The notes: a model not told the origin generated them from the letters alone. 64,000 bases of DNA from Xylogone sp. PMI_703 (GCA_021399445.1 JAJTUQ010000012.1:1-64000), one strand, 5' to 3'. Counted from the stretch's first letter, positions 9,795 through 20,760 are shown. Program-made: numbers and translations.

Positions 9795-11245
9795 TTTTTT
9801 TGGTTTTAATGGTACGGAAACAAAGGTTGCGAGAAACTGCGATACGGCGGGGCAATTTGTCAAGGGCAGTAATATCACACACTTCTGCCTTAGTGGACGA
9901 AGGGCAACAACCAGACAGCGCAGGATCTCAGCCGTTACTTTGTACTGCGATGTTCTGTGTTGACGCTCAAGTACGTTCAGGGGCATCCTGTTGTACATAG
10001 CATCCAGTCCGATCGGAAGTAGCTTGTCAAGGAACGCGATATCACCGTCGACTATTTTCTGTTAGGTCGGTTTGTCCTCCAGAAGGGTGACGACCAATGC
10101 AACCCACAGAAATGTCCCGTTGGCTCGTTTGGCTAGGATGTCGATCGATCTCTCTTGCCTGTGTTCTATCCGTAATTTGGTTTTGACAAAAGTTCTGGCG
10201 TTTGGATTCGGGTTTTGGGCTCGGATGTCAAGAGAGGAGCTCAGAAGTCGAATTCAAACAGGCCATTAATTAATTGATTGATTGATTGATTTTGTTATAA
10301 AATACTCAGTCGTGTTTTATATTTTATGTGTAGTATAACCAAAAGCTAAATCAGTGGAGGTTGGTACCAGCAGTTTCAAATAGATTTAGCTAACTACTCT
10401 CGGGGTACGGTTCCGCCTCCCCAGACTCCGTGTTTTAGTACTCTTGTTAGCGCCTGTACCCTTGTAACCTCCTACTCTGAGCAAAGGGAGTTTGCACAAT
10501 TTGTTAGCAAAATGGTGCAGAAGGAGGTCAGACGCTCTTTCCGAACCTTTTAAGCATAATTTTATATAATATTACTTAGTTAAGAATAATGTTGATAATA
10601 ATGTTAACTTAAATAGAGAATAGACTATTCTAATATATTGAATTCAGGCACAGGGAAGCAATAATATCAATGTCAACAACAGTTAAAATGATTGACTAGT
10701 TACATGGTGCAAGTAGGAATAGCTATAAATATCACTGATCGGGATGGTTTGTGCTTTCCAGAAGCTTAGGAACTAGTTGCAATAAGTGATATTTAGACCA
10801 GACCAGAAAATAGAATTCTCATAGTCTCAAAGACAAATCCTGCATGGGAAGAAAACGTTGCGCAAAACAGAAGGACTGATTATGTTGAATTTACGGTAAT
10901 AATGCCACTACACTGCTAACCCCGCACACTCACCGCAATCTCTATACAGTGGAGTTTACTGCTACTAGGGCTTATATCTAGAGCCTACAGCTGTACATTA
11001 TGGTAGTATTTACGGCTACTATCGGAATCTTACTGTAGTTCCTATAACCGTATTGCCGTCCGTAAACCTGTATATAGAGACCTATTCTAGTTTACATATC
11101 AATCAAGTCTTTCTACGGCTCCGAATTTGTATCATGCGTTTTATTATGTTGCTATAATTCAACAGATTATTTCCACATCGCCCTTAATACCCCCGATTTG
11201 CTCCTACAGGGATTCCTCGTGTAGTCTAAGTCCTCAATAATTTAT
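9795..11245. other. Gene-free stretch
   Basis: No gene is recognised. A short run of GATT repeats lies at about 10270-10292. From 10540 to 10700 the DNA is AT-rich. From 10900 to 11130 there are repeated words such as CTACGG and TATATAGAG, possibly old transposon DNA that I cannot assign. Confidence 0.4.
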
Positions 11246-12130
11246 TTATTCCTGTGTGACAACAAGCAATGAAATAATCAGCGATATGAAGGCCATTCTA
11301 GCGCATGCTTTATTTGTCAAGGCCATTGAAGGTGAATCGGACGTAAATGCGCTTGACTCAACCGGTGCTCCCGTCGACGCCCCCGTCGTTCCCGTCTGTT
11401 GAGCCACCTTGATACCGTAACTTACACCTGTAACGACGCTGCTGCCTGAAATAGTAGTGTAAGTATCCGTCGCTGTGGTAGTTGCGGTGCAAGCTGTCCA
11501 GGTGGTCCATGGTGCAGCTGTGCTCCAAGTGTCGCTCGTCCACCCCGGCCAGTTCCCATCCGGACACTCGCTTCCGCCCCACCAACTGGTCCAAGGTCCC
11601 GCAGTCCACGCACCGGATGAACCCCACGGCCCCCAAGACCCACCAAACGGACCACATCCTGAACATCCCACTCCCCATCCGCCTGACCACGGACCATTAT
11701 CTGGCCAGTTGTTCCTGCCAGAGATTGTGGATTCAGGGGTAGCAATCCCCTGTGCTTTTACATCCGCACAGAGTTGAGCGATGTTCTGATAGGCCACTAG
11801 TAAAGTCAGAGTCAGACAACTTCCGGAATACTCCAGTTACGCACCTCCTTTATCAGACGTAGAGCAGCTTGACATGGTAATACAGGAATTGGCGTCTGTA
11901 ACTAAACTTGCGTTCTCACAGAAAGATATAGAGCTTTTAACGTAGTCGCTGCTAATCAAACTGTTAATGCATGCTGACTTCATATTATTACGGGTATATA
12001 TCAGTGATCGCAGTTCTATAAATGAGGACATGAAGAAACGTACAGCACACGACGGGAAATTCCCCCATTCCCAAGCGAGAGCGCCTGTGGACCAAGCCAA
12101 GGCAAGAGGAGGCAAAAGTAAATTCTTCAT
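11246..12130 (-). CDS. CFEM-type, probably GPI-anchored secreted protein, three exons
   Basis: Exon 1 (12130-12044) gives the signal peptide and PSCA. A 66-nt intron (12043-11978, GTACGT...AAG) is followed by exon 2 (11977-11845). A 48-nt intron (11844-11797, GTGCGT...TAG) is followed by exon 3 (11796-11246). The spliced N-terminal domain has CASAC, SFC, ANSC, MSSC and QLC in the CFEM layout, but only six cysteines. The usual C-x-C pair is reduced. The middle is a Trp/Gly-rich linker (GGWGVGCSGCGPFGGSWGPW), then a Thr/Ser-rich stalk. The last 20 residues are hydrophobic (FISLIISLLVV), typical of a GPI-attachment signal. CFEM proteins act at the cell surface in haem/iron uptake or host interaction. 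Which applies here is unknown. Confidence 0.7.
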
Positions 12131-13041
12131 GGATAGAGATAGTGGGTGTTGCTTGTTATTGTGTTAAGTGTGATAATAGAAATTATGTTGATTGACAACC
12201 TGGCGAAGTTCTATTAGGGAGAAGGTGCACACTTCACAAGGTAATATACTCTTATCCGACTTCTCTGCTTGAATGGAGTACGCGTGGCTGATGTGTTGTC
12301 TTAGGTGTAACTTGTGTTGGTAAACCCAGAAACAGCTTAGGTATTACGGATCTTCCCTGGTCGAGCGCATGAGCACTTAAGGTGTCATCAGTGCATTTCT
12401 CGTTGTGATTTCGTTGCTCCAAATCCAGAAGCTTGCTCTTTTCGCCAAGCCATTGAGTCCATTCAAGCCATGCTAAAGCCCCGAGACATACATTACCGAA
12501 ACTTGCAGCTCCACGGATCTCCAGCACCGAGCACTGTGGAAAGCAAAGCAGGACACAACATCCTGTCATCAGCAAATGACAACGATTATTAACCGTAGAG
12601 CGGCTGAGAACTTTTTCGGAGATGGATCGATTGGAAAAGGATTTTCAGGAATGAAGATGCTTTTGAATATTTCCCGTTTTCTACCTCGAAAAGGTCTTGT
12701 CTAGAGTGCATGCAGGCTATACTGGTCTCTCGGCTCCCTCTTTGCAGTGCCGGCCTCTTTGTTTTCGTATTTACGTCCACAAATCCCCTAATCCTCCCTC
12801 AAGTGGCTGATATCCCGATCGCAAACAAGATAGTGTATCCAATGTATTCAATAGTAGAAGGGGAGAAAGCCACGGATTCGGGAACCTGCAGAAGAGAAAA
12901 TGAAATGAGATGAGAGCGGAGCCACTCCCTAGAGGAATATCTGATTAAGAGCACAAGCCCTAGGTCATAACCAAAGGGAGTTATCGACAGTGTCTACATA
13001 ACTTCTAACTAATAATCCAAAATTTTAACCTCAGCTCCAAT
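12131..13041. other. Intergenic between two divergent genes
   Basis: This stretch separates the start of the CFEM gene (minus) from the multicopper oxidase (plus) and should hold both promoters. Short open frames here look accidental. Confidence 0.4.
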
Positions 13042-13849
13042 ATGTTATTGTCTACAATCTTTTTCTCGCTCACGTCAATCTGTTATGCTGAAACAGTGAC
13101 TTATGATTGGAGCATCGACTTCGTTAATGCTGCGCCAGACGGGTTTGCCCGGCAGGTTATTGGAATTAATGGGAAATGGCCATGTCCCTCAATCGAGGTG
13201 GACGTTGGAGATCAGGTTGTAGTTCATCTAACCAACAATTTGGGCTCGCAATCCGCGGGACTGCATTTCCATGGCCTTGACCAAAGGGGATCTCAAGTCA
13301 TGGATGGCCCATCTGGGGTCACACAATATCCCATCCCACCAGGATCAGTATTCACTTACAACTTCACGGTAATTTATTTCTTCGGAAGTTTATTCTAAGG
13401 AAACAGATCTAACGGATTTGAATAGGCTGATAGACCAGGAACCTATTGGTACCACTCACACAACAAAGGGCAGTATCCAGATGGCTTACGAGGTAGATTC
13501 AATCATTAGTCTCTCGACAGATGGAGCTTGAAGGCTAGCATTAATATTGACATTCATAGGACCCTTAATTGTCCATGATCCCTTAGATCCCTACAAAGGT
13601 CAATATGACGATGAGATAGTACTTACCATGTCGGACTGGTACCATACACTAGTACCGACGTTAATTAATCAAATGTTAACAACCGCAAACACACAATTCC
13701 TCCCTCCGTTTCCGGATGCCCTACTCCTGAATGACTCGAATGCGGCCTCATTCAACTTCCTGCAAGGAAAGACGTACAAGATCAGAATCATTAGCATGGC
13801 GGCATTTGCTTCCGTTTTGCTTCAGTTTGACTCACATACTATGCGTGTA

Positions 13850-15736
13850 ACGTAATTCCCTGTCCAAGCGAACACCCGGTCCAAACGAACACTTTTTCCC
13901 AAATCATCAATTTTATCAACCACCTTGAATTCAAACAATTATTACTCAACAAAAACGTGTCCAAATGCCAAAAATTCCACGTGCGCAACAAGAAGGAAGG
14001 ATTCTTCTTGCTATAGACGCGCTCAAAAACAAAAAAATCAAGTCAATTCGAGCTGCAGCGCGTTGTTTTGATGTGCCCATGACCACACTCTATGGTCGAA
14101 TGAAAGGACATCCTGAAGCCTTCACAACCCACAACAACGCCTTTAGAATGACTCAAATTGAGGAAGAATCATTGGTACAATGGATAATTTCTATGGGCAA
14201 ACGAGGGATGCCTCCTAGGCCTTCTCATGTGGAAGCAATGGCCAATAATTTGATTGCTGGACGTGGTGAACAATCTCCTTCTTCACCTGTAGGCAAAAAC
14301 TGGGTTCAAGGATTCCTACAACGACATGCTGGGTTAACTACTAAATTTATTCGAAAATATGCCTATTTGCGAGCTAAATGTGAGGATCCAAAGGTTATTC
14401 AACAGTGGTTCAATCAATTCCTGGAGATCAAGACTCAATATGGCATCCTTGACGACGATATATATAATTTTGATGAAACTGGATTTGCAATGGGTGTGAT
14501 TGCTACAGCTAAAGTAGTCACATCATCTGAAACCTTTGGAAAACCTCCACATACACAGCCTGGAAATCGTGAATGGGTTACAGCAATTGAATCAGTTAAT
14601 GCTTGTGGATGGGCCTTGCCACCTATGCTCGTTTTTAAAGGCAAGCACCACCAACAGGCTTTAACTGACTTATTACCTGAAGGCTGGAGAATTGAATGGA
14701 GTCCCAATGGATGGACCAACAATCGAATTGCCCTTGAATGGCTCTCAAAAACCTTCGAACCTACTACTAAAGACAAAACCAAAGGCCAATATCGCATGCT
14801 AATATTGGATGGCCATGGAAGCCATGTAGCACCTGAATTCGACGTGTTTTGCTCTCAACACAATATTATTCCAATATGCATGCCTCCTCACTCATCTCAT
14901 ATCCTTCAGCCACTTGACGTGACTTGTTCTTCAGTTCTTAAACGCATGTATGGTGCTCAAATTCAGGCTAAAATGATTGGCAAAATTCAGCATATTGACA
15001 AAGAAGATTTCCTGGAAATGTATCCCATTGCACGTCAACAAACCTTCAAATCAACAACTATTCAAAACGGATTTTTGGCTACTGGATTGATTCCATATGA
15101 GCCAGAGCATGTGCTAGGCAAATTGCGTGTTCAGGTTGATCATACACTTACTCCTCCAGGAAGTACCCACAGTAACAATTCAGGCACTCGATGGGTTCCA
15201 GAAACCCCACATAACACTGTTCAATTGCAATTGCAATCTGAGACTATTCAACAGCTACTCAGGGAACAAAATAGCCCTTCAACTCCTACTAAAACAGCCT
15301 TAACTCAGTTAATTAAGGGCTGCGAATTGGCTATGCATAGTGCTGTGTTTTTGAGGAAGGAAATTGAGGAATTGAGAGCTGTTAATATTGCAATGCAACA
15401 AAAGCTCCGTAGAACCAGGAAGCAAATAGTCCATACAGGCTCATTGACTAGACAGGAGGCTCAGGCTTTGCTTCAATCAAGTGCTACAGTGCAAAATGTA
15501 GGAGATGTTGCTAATCCTTCGGCATCCACTGATCCTTTGCAACAGCCACCACGACGGCCACCAAAGTGCTCAGGCTGTGGTGTTGAAGGTCATAAAATCA
15601 ACAAGTGCCCTCAATTAGCTAGTAACTGAATTTATTTAATTATTTGTTGTTGTTGGTTGAATATTTGTTGTTGAATGTGCACATGGAAAAAAAGTGTTCG
15701 TTTGGACCGGGTGTTCGCTTGGACAGGGAATTACAT
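13850..15736 (+). mobile_element. Fot1/pogo-type Tc1-mariner element, apparently intact
   Basis: 1,887 bp with inverted repeats of about 49 bp that differ at one base (ACGTAATTCCCTGTCC at the left end, ATGTAATTCCCTGTCC read inward from the right). The target duplication is TA at 13848-13849 and 15737-15738. It holds one full transposase gene. The near-perfect repeats, open frame and lack of C to T decay say it arrived recently, after most of the RIP-type damage elsewhere in this window. Confidence 0.92.
13965..15629 (+). CDS. Fot1/pogo-family DDE transposase with C-terminal zinc knuckle
   Basis: 554 codons without a stop. Residues 1-60 form a Psq-type helix-turn-helix (SIRAAARCFDVPMTTLYGR). 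Residues 65-135 form a CENP-B-type DNA-binding domain (EEESLVQWI, PRPSHVEAMAN, WVQGFLQRH). The DDE_1 catalytic core carries Asp170 (YNFDETGF), Asp282 (LILDGHGSH) and Asp318 (LQPLDVTCSS), the DDD triad of pogo-like enzymes. A coiled stretch (EIEELRAVNIAMQQKLRRTR) follows. Then comes a CCHC zinc knuckle, C535-x2-C538-x4-H543-x4-C548, near the end. The enzyme cuts at the element's inverted repeats and inserts at TA. The ATG lies 115 bp inside the left end. All key residues are present, so it may be active. Confidence 0.93.
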   Translation: MPKIPRAQQEGRILLAIDALKNKKIKSIRAAARCFDVPMTTLYGRMKGHPEAFTTHNNAFRMTQIEEESLVQWIISMGKRGMPPRPSHVEAMANNLIAGRGEQSPSSPVGKNWVQGFLQRHAGLTTKFIRKYAYLRAKCEDPKVIQQWFNQFLEIKTQYGILDDDIYNFDETGFAMGVIATAKVVTSSETFGKPPHTQPGNREWVTAIESVNACGWALPPMLVFKGKHHQQALTDLLPEGWRIEWSPNGWTNNRIALEWLSKTFEPTTKDKTKGQYRMLILDGHGSHVAPEFDVFCSQHNIIPICMPPHSSHILQPLDVTCSSVLKRMYGAQIQAKMIGKIQHIDKEDFLEMYPIARQQTFKSTTIQNGFLATGLIPYEPEHVLGKLRVQVDHTLTPPGSTHSNNSGTRWVPETPHNTVQLQLQSETIQQLLREQNSPSTPTKTALTQLIKGCELAMHSAVFLRKEIEELRAVNIAMQQKLRRTRKQIVHTGSLTRQEAQALLQSSATVQNVGDVANPSASTDPLQQPPRRPPKCSGCGVEGHKINKCPQLASN

Positions 15737-16885
15737 TAATAGAAATTGATGGTTCTTATGTAAACAAGCAAGATGCCTACCAGATTCGCGTAACTCCTGC
15801 ACAACGGTACACAGTTCTCTTAAACGCACAACCCTCAACAAGAAGGAACTATGGTTTCTTAGCTACACTTGACATGAATAGGGATTTTTCCCACGATCCT
15901 GTGCCAGTCTATCCGTTCAATATAACCGGTAATCATTTACGACCCTGCAAAGGGTGCTCCTCCGGCATTTAGCGTGCCTCAATGGAGTCCTCACGATGAC
16001 GCAACCCTTGTTGCATTGGACGGCCAGCGACTTCTTGGGCAGCAAGCCACTGTGGACAAGGAAATCACCTTGAACTTCAATTTCGGATTTGACGCTAAGG
16101 GGATACCTAGGTAAGTTTGTCGGTATGAACAATATCACGAGCAAAGGTGACGAGCATGAAGATCGTATTTCAATAACATAACCTACATCCCACAGAAAGT
16201 TCCATCCCTCTTCACTGCACTAAGTACCGGATCAGCCAACACAAACCCCGTAATTTACGGGGTTGTTAACCCGTTCGTGGTGAAGGAAGGTGAGATTGTC
16301 CAAATTGTGGTAAACAATCTTGACGCCGCCATTCATCCTTTCCACCTTCACGGTCACCAGTTCCAGGTTTGCGAACGGCCTTCCTCTGGAAAGGGAGTTT
16401 ACACTGGAAAGGGAAGGAATTTCCCATCCATCCCACCTAAACGTTATACAGTGTCCGTGAACAGCGGTAGCTATGCTGTTATCCGCTTCAAAGCAGACAA
16501 TCATGGTGTTTGGTTGTTCCATTGCCATATCGAATGGCATGTCGTCATGGGTCTCACTGCAACTATCATCGAAGCACCAGAGTCTCTAGCTGGAATGTCA
16601 ATCCCAGACGATCATAAGGCGGCTTGCATCGTCGAAGGCATCCCAGTTGCAGGCAACGCCGCTGGCAAGACGCTCAATTTGACCGATATGACTGGTGCGA
16701 ATGTAGACCCTCTATTCCCAGACAACGGGTAGGATTCCAGGCATTTTTTTGGTAACATTGACTGACTAGTTTACAGGGCGCTCTATCCACGGAATTTACC
16801 CCAAGATGGGGCATTGAGACGTGAGAGGCGCAGCGCGCTTGCTAGGCACTCCAAAGAGTTTGGTCAGGACCAATTTGGGATATAG

Positions 16886-17590
16886 GAGCAGAGCATCGAG
16901 CACGTAGGATAATGCTCCCACTGAAGATGTATCAAGCTAATTTTTAGAAGGCAAAGGCCTAGCTTATTGTAGTGCAAGACCGTTGTATCACACTCATTCG
17001 AGGGACATGTACATGTACATATTTGGATAGTGTTTGCAAGCGTGTTTACGCTTGAGATGTGATGGACTTGTTCCATTGGTCATTCATTATTGTTGGTCGT
17101 GGTTGTCCAAAACTAATGGCCCCTCTTGGTTTACGGTTGAGGGTCGTTGGTAAAGTCAGAAGCGTATTTAGTGGAGAATCAAACTGAAAGCATACAGGAG
17201 GGAATTTCGTTTAATCCACTTTCGTAAAGATCTATTCTATTGTGTTTTATCGACGAAAGCAGTAAGTAAATAACCAAATTAGTTAGAAGCTTGGTTATAA
17301 CTCTGTATACAACTAATCGACATTGTAGCCCTTATTACACATGATAGCTGCTGAACTTAGACCTGCGACTAAGTTATATTCAAAGCTTATTGCTTAATTC
17401 CACTGATAAAATTAATTAATTTTCCATATTTACTACTTGATATCTACGTAATCAATATCAACATCAAAGTGCTTATTCCATTGTCTTCATTTTGCTCAGG
17501 AAACGTTCAGTATTACCAATTAACTTCTACCCGTCCTCCTCAACGCGCGGTCTCCTTGTATAGAACGAAAATACCTCTTTCAACAGTTGT
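16886..17590. other. Intergenic
   Basis: 3' flank of the oxidase gene. No gene is recognised. Positions 17200-17460 are AT-rich. Confidence 0.4.
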
Positions 17591-18113
17591 TTACAAGATC
17601 CGAGTTTCGCCGGGGAGGAGGGTTCCATTCTCAATGGCATATCCATGGTTCCTAGCCATGAGAGAATACGGAACCAAGTAGCTGCTCAAAGGTCAGTTTA
17701 TCCCTACTATAGAGTGAAGAGGTCAACTTACTTGTCAAGGAATGGGAGGACCTCCGCGGCCCCGGGCGTGTTTCGCCTTCACAATTATCAACGTTCATTC
17801 TTTCTGGTTCGAGAAAGGAAACAAATCACTAATCACGCACGAGATCCATCGCGATCCCAAACATGCCTATCAGATGTACACCCGCTTGCTTCATTCGTCG
17901 GTTTGCATCAGCGGCTAACCTTTTGTCAAATGTGCCGCTTGGATCTGTATTAGCCCATACATCGTATCCCGCTTCTCGGAGGGAAAGAGCGAGAAGAGAA
18001 GTGCCTGTTGGTGTATTAGACTAAGTCTGAAATTGTGGTTTTGAGCATGACATACAAACTTCAGTCACAATACCATCGAGAATGATTTGCTTCTTTCTGG
18101 TTGCTTTTTTCGG
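17591..18113 (-). pseudogene. Isochorismatase-family hydrolase, 5'-truncated
   Basis: Reading the minus strand from 18113 gives KATRKKQIILDGIVTEV. A 51-nt intron (18055-18005, GTATGT...CAG) is followed by LLALSLREAGYDVWANTD, SGTFDKRLAADANRRM and GVHLIGMFGIAMDL. A second intron-like gap leads to NTPGAAEVLPFLD, then a third to YSLMARNHGYAIENGT and a stop at 17591. This is the C-terminal half of a YcaC-like isochorismatase/cysteine-hydrolase protein. VTEVC carries the usual catalytic Cys. The N-terminal half, with the catalytic Asp, is missing upstream, and the phase at the second junction does not work. The truncation point lies next to a short FunK1-kinase-like stretch. Confidence 0.65.
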
Positions 18114-18148
18114 ACACGTCCCGATGGAGTATCTTGCCATCTACCAGT
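18106..18148 (-). other. Short FunK1-kinase-like fragment
   Basis: About 43 bases read LVDGKILHRDVSE on the minus strand, the catalytic-loop region of fungal FunK1 kinases. It closely matches the DNA of the FunK1 relic at 43200-43240. It abuts the truncated isochorismatase. The match is short but specific. Confidence 0.4.
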
Positions 18149-18817
18149 TTCCCTCACCCTCTTACTGACTTCCGGGCTGGTGCCAATAACGTCGCTAGCA
18201 CAAAGAATACAAGGAATACACATCCACGGGAACTGAGAAAAACCTCGATCATATCGGTCTTAGTGGCAGTTTCTGAAACACTTTAATCGCTACGAACTGA
18301 GTACGGCCTGTCGGCATATCCGGGTCTCCCTATTACTTCTCTGCCAATGATTTCCACTTTCAGAAAATCTATACTTCATAAGACAGCTCTACTACTCTTG
18401 CATTCCTTGTCCTTTGATACCGAGGGAGAGATCATGGTTCTCAACTGCTGGTTCAGAAAACGACCTTATTATCATTTCAGGAACGCACACTATGCTAAAT
18501 AGACAGCCTCACAGATTTTTGCATGACTTCAGGCCAAAAGTCCTTCTAGCATCGGACCGTACAGGAACCAATAATCTAGTAAAATTTTCACTAGAAAAGG
18601 CTAGAGAAGATAACCATTCCGCCCTTGCTTCCAGCAAGTTCGGATATGATGACCCTGTGTACCACCTTTTCATTCAAACGTATTAGTAGGTATTGCATAT
18701 TCGGAGATATACGATTGAGCCTTACAGTTATAACATTTCCCTTCTAGGCGTGTACATGTGGCTGCATAATGACCAAATAAGCCGCCTACAGTTTAACCCA
18801 GTGCCAGAATTGCAGCG
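18149..18817. other. Gene-free stretch
   Basis: No convincing gene. A 90-codon open frame at 18414-18686 (plus) has no recognisable motif. I looked here for the missing N-terminal half of the isochorismatase gene and did not find it. Confidence 0.4.
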
Positions 18818-20094
18818 TTATGCTATGGGTAGCGGGTTGAAATCTTTACATTTGTAGCATGGACCGATGTGGTCCTGGTATCTAGTGTTCTCATACCCAG
18901 TACTTTCATCACTGTCATTCTCCTCATCACTGTCATCCTCCTCACCATGACCATTACTCTCGTCATGACTACCTTCGAGAAATCCACCTCTGACAAAATC
19001 TAAGTCGTGGTTGAAAGACGTTCCGGTTCTTATTTCGCCCCTTAACCGATGCCTTACCCTTTTATGCGGCGATATCGATTTGTCTGTGGAGTGTGGTAGT
19101 GTCCTTTTTTGTCCAGCAAGTCCTTCTCTGGGAATTTCGTTAGCTTGGCTAATCACTGGATGTGCCTCTAAAACAGCACACTCTGGCACGATCTCGAGAA
19201 GCTCCTTCGCATACGCGGCCGCCGTTGCTGCTGCATACGATTGCCATCGCTTGTTTTTATGTGAGTCTGCATAGTCGCAGATGCCGCGAATGACGAGGCA
19301 GGGATAAGTGTTCATCAGGCCCGCTGCCTCCATCTCGAAGCAGAGGACGCCGCCAAGCTCTGCACTCACTTTGTCCCTTGTGGTCCCATCTCTCATGACT
19401 TCGTTACCCGATGCAATCGTTCCGTAGTGGACAACAACTTCTTCCCTCTCTTCCGGCTGCCGTGGCACGCTCTTATCTGCACGACAAGTATCGCATGCCC
19501 GTCCCCCAACGTGGTCGTATGTCGCTTCGAATAGGATATCAGGCCCAGCACTTGCGCGCGTAAACTCTGGGACGTGGCTAAGTTTGCGGACATAGTCTTG
19601 GAGATTGCTCCGTCGCCGATGGTATTTCGCCTGCATTTTGGCAACCGCATTGAGCAGTATAGGCGGTGGTGCATTGAGATGTCCTGTTCGTTCAAAGCCA
19701 CTTGGGGTAGCCTTTCCAAAGTCGTATTAGACCACACCGCCGAAAGCCTGAACTGGCTGGCTAACCACGACATCTCCGAGCCTGATATCCACCTGCACAC
19801 TAGGAACACCACCTCCAACACCAACCATTAGCCCAAACCGGATTCCTTTAAAGCTGGCTTTCATCTGCATGGCCACTGCCGCAGCCGAGTTGTTACCAGT
19901 TTGGCCTGCTGCAGGCAGGCAAGCACGACCTTGTGTCTACCGATCGACCCTAGAGAGTATAGATTACTATCGTTCTCATCCTGCTCAAGGTTCTCGTGTT
20001 CTTCGTCGAACATCTCTTGCGCAGCGGCGAGCTCGATAGGGAGCGTGCATACCCATCCTATCGTATATGCTTCGCGTCGAAAGCGGGGCACCAT
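18818..20094 (-). pseudogene. Nucleoside phosphorylase-like (PNP/UDP family) protein, broken
   Basis: The start ATG is at 20094 (MVPRFRREAYTIGWVCTLP). The N-terminal part matches the phosphorylase/nucleosidase domain that begins many fungal NLR-type proteins: IGWVCTLPIELAAAQEMF, GNNSAAAVAMQM, FGLMVGVGGGVPS, LGDVVVSQP, then ELGGVLCFEMEAAGLM and VIRGICDYADSHKN. A 1-bp deletion near 19915 changes frame before AGQTGNNSAA. A TAA replaces a Gln codon near 19729 (VV, stop, YDFGK; CAA to TAA). The C-terminal region is a charged low-complexity tail with Asp/Glu/Ser runs. There is no NACHT, ankyrin or TPR domain. In NLR proteins this domain is thought to act as an effector. As it stands the gene is dead or truncated to the 272-codon part from 19636. 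Confidence 0.75.
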
Positions 20095-20630
20095 CTCGAT
20101 CGGTTGGTTACGGATTTAAAGCAATGGAAATGGAAGGAGTGATAGAGACATCATAGTAGATGAGGATTTTTAATCCGTAAGCCTCGCTGCGCTGGATCAA
20201 GGAGCCTAATCAGTGAGATTACCGAGCATCCTGCGAGGCAACCATTCTTCGCCTTACTGCCTGGCTTACACGTGATACTTCTGAAATGGTGTGGCGTGCA
20301 AGGAGCTAGCAAGCGTCTTGGCAATGTGGCTCAGTTTAAATCCGCGAAGGGGTTCGAGGCGGAACCCGATTTCGCGAGCGACTATATCACTTTCACCGGC
20401 GGAGGGGATAGAGTACCTTCTGTACATTGCGCTCATTCATAAATGCTAGGCGATGGCAGGCTAAATCAAATGCCTTTATTAATAAGAGGCTAATTACAAT
20501 TATAGTAGAAAAAAAATTTATATAAAACCATCGCCGCATTTCGTTCTCATCAAGATTCTAGCTCAGCTATATTACCGCGGTTAGGGCTTCCAGGCCAATA
20601 GTAGCTAAATTATGCATAAGGGGCGCATGT
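20095..20630. other. Intergenic
   Basis: No gene recognised. Contains the presumed promoter of the broken phosphorylase gene. Confidence 0.35.
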
Positions 20631-20760
20631 TTAGAGGGTAGGGATAAGACCGTCGAAGGACTGCAGCTCACCCCAGATCGCTTCACGCTCCTGTTGGCTG
20701 AACGAGCTGAAGATCTTCCCACTGAGCAGTTGCCCTCGTAGGTCTTGCGCATCGCTCTTG
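20631..20760 (-). pseudogene. Fragment of a fungal protein resembling DUF3723
   Basis: The minus strand reads LLSGKIFSSFSQQEREAIW and then GELQSFDGLIPTL before a stop. This resembles a conserved stretch I associate with fungal DUF3723 proteins. The family match rests on about 35 residues, so it is tentative. The rest of the gene is not recognisable. Confidence 0.35.

Larger units (their letters stand above)
13042..16885 (+). pseudogene. Fet3/Abr1-like multicopper oxidase, disrupted by a Fot1-type transposon
   Basis: Exons: 13042-13368, 13426-13492, 13560-13849 (then the element), 15739-16110, 16162-16728, 16777-16885. There is a signal peptide (MLLSTIFFSLTSICYA). All four copper motifs are present: LHFHG, WYHSH, HPFHLHGH and HCHIEWH. 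Wording such as WPCPSIEVDVGD, TQYPIPPG and VEIDG/EIDG resembles Fet3-type ferroxidases and the Abr1 pigment oxidase more than plant-type laccases. There is no C-terminal membrane segment, so it was probably secreted. The element sits between HTMR-V and IEIDG, and removing it restores the frame. A second lesion exists: around 15930 (NITG to YDPAKGAPP) the frame shifts by one base. Pairing with an iron permease is not seen nearby. Confidence 0.85.

Noticed and set aside
11358..11777. Long open frames on the plus strand and other minus frames across the CFEM gene
   Set aside because: They are shadows of the Trp/Gly-rich coding exon. Gly/Trp codons leave the other frames open.
13850..15736. Element borders at the inner TA pairs (13853 and 15732)
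   Set aside because: Those borders leave the oxidase out of frame. The outer TA pairs restore the frame and extend the inverted repeat.
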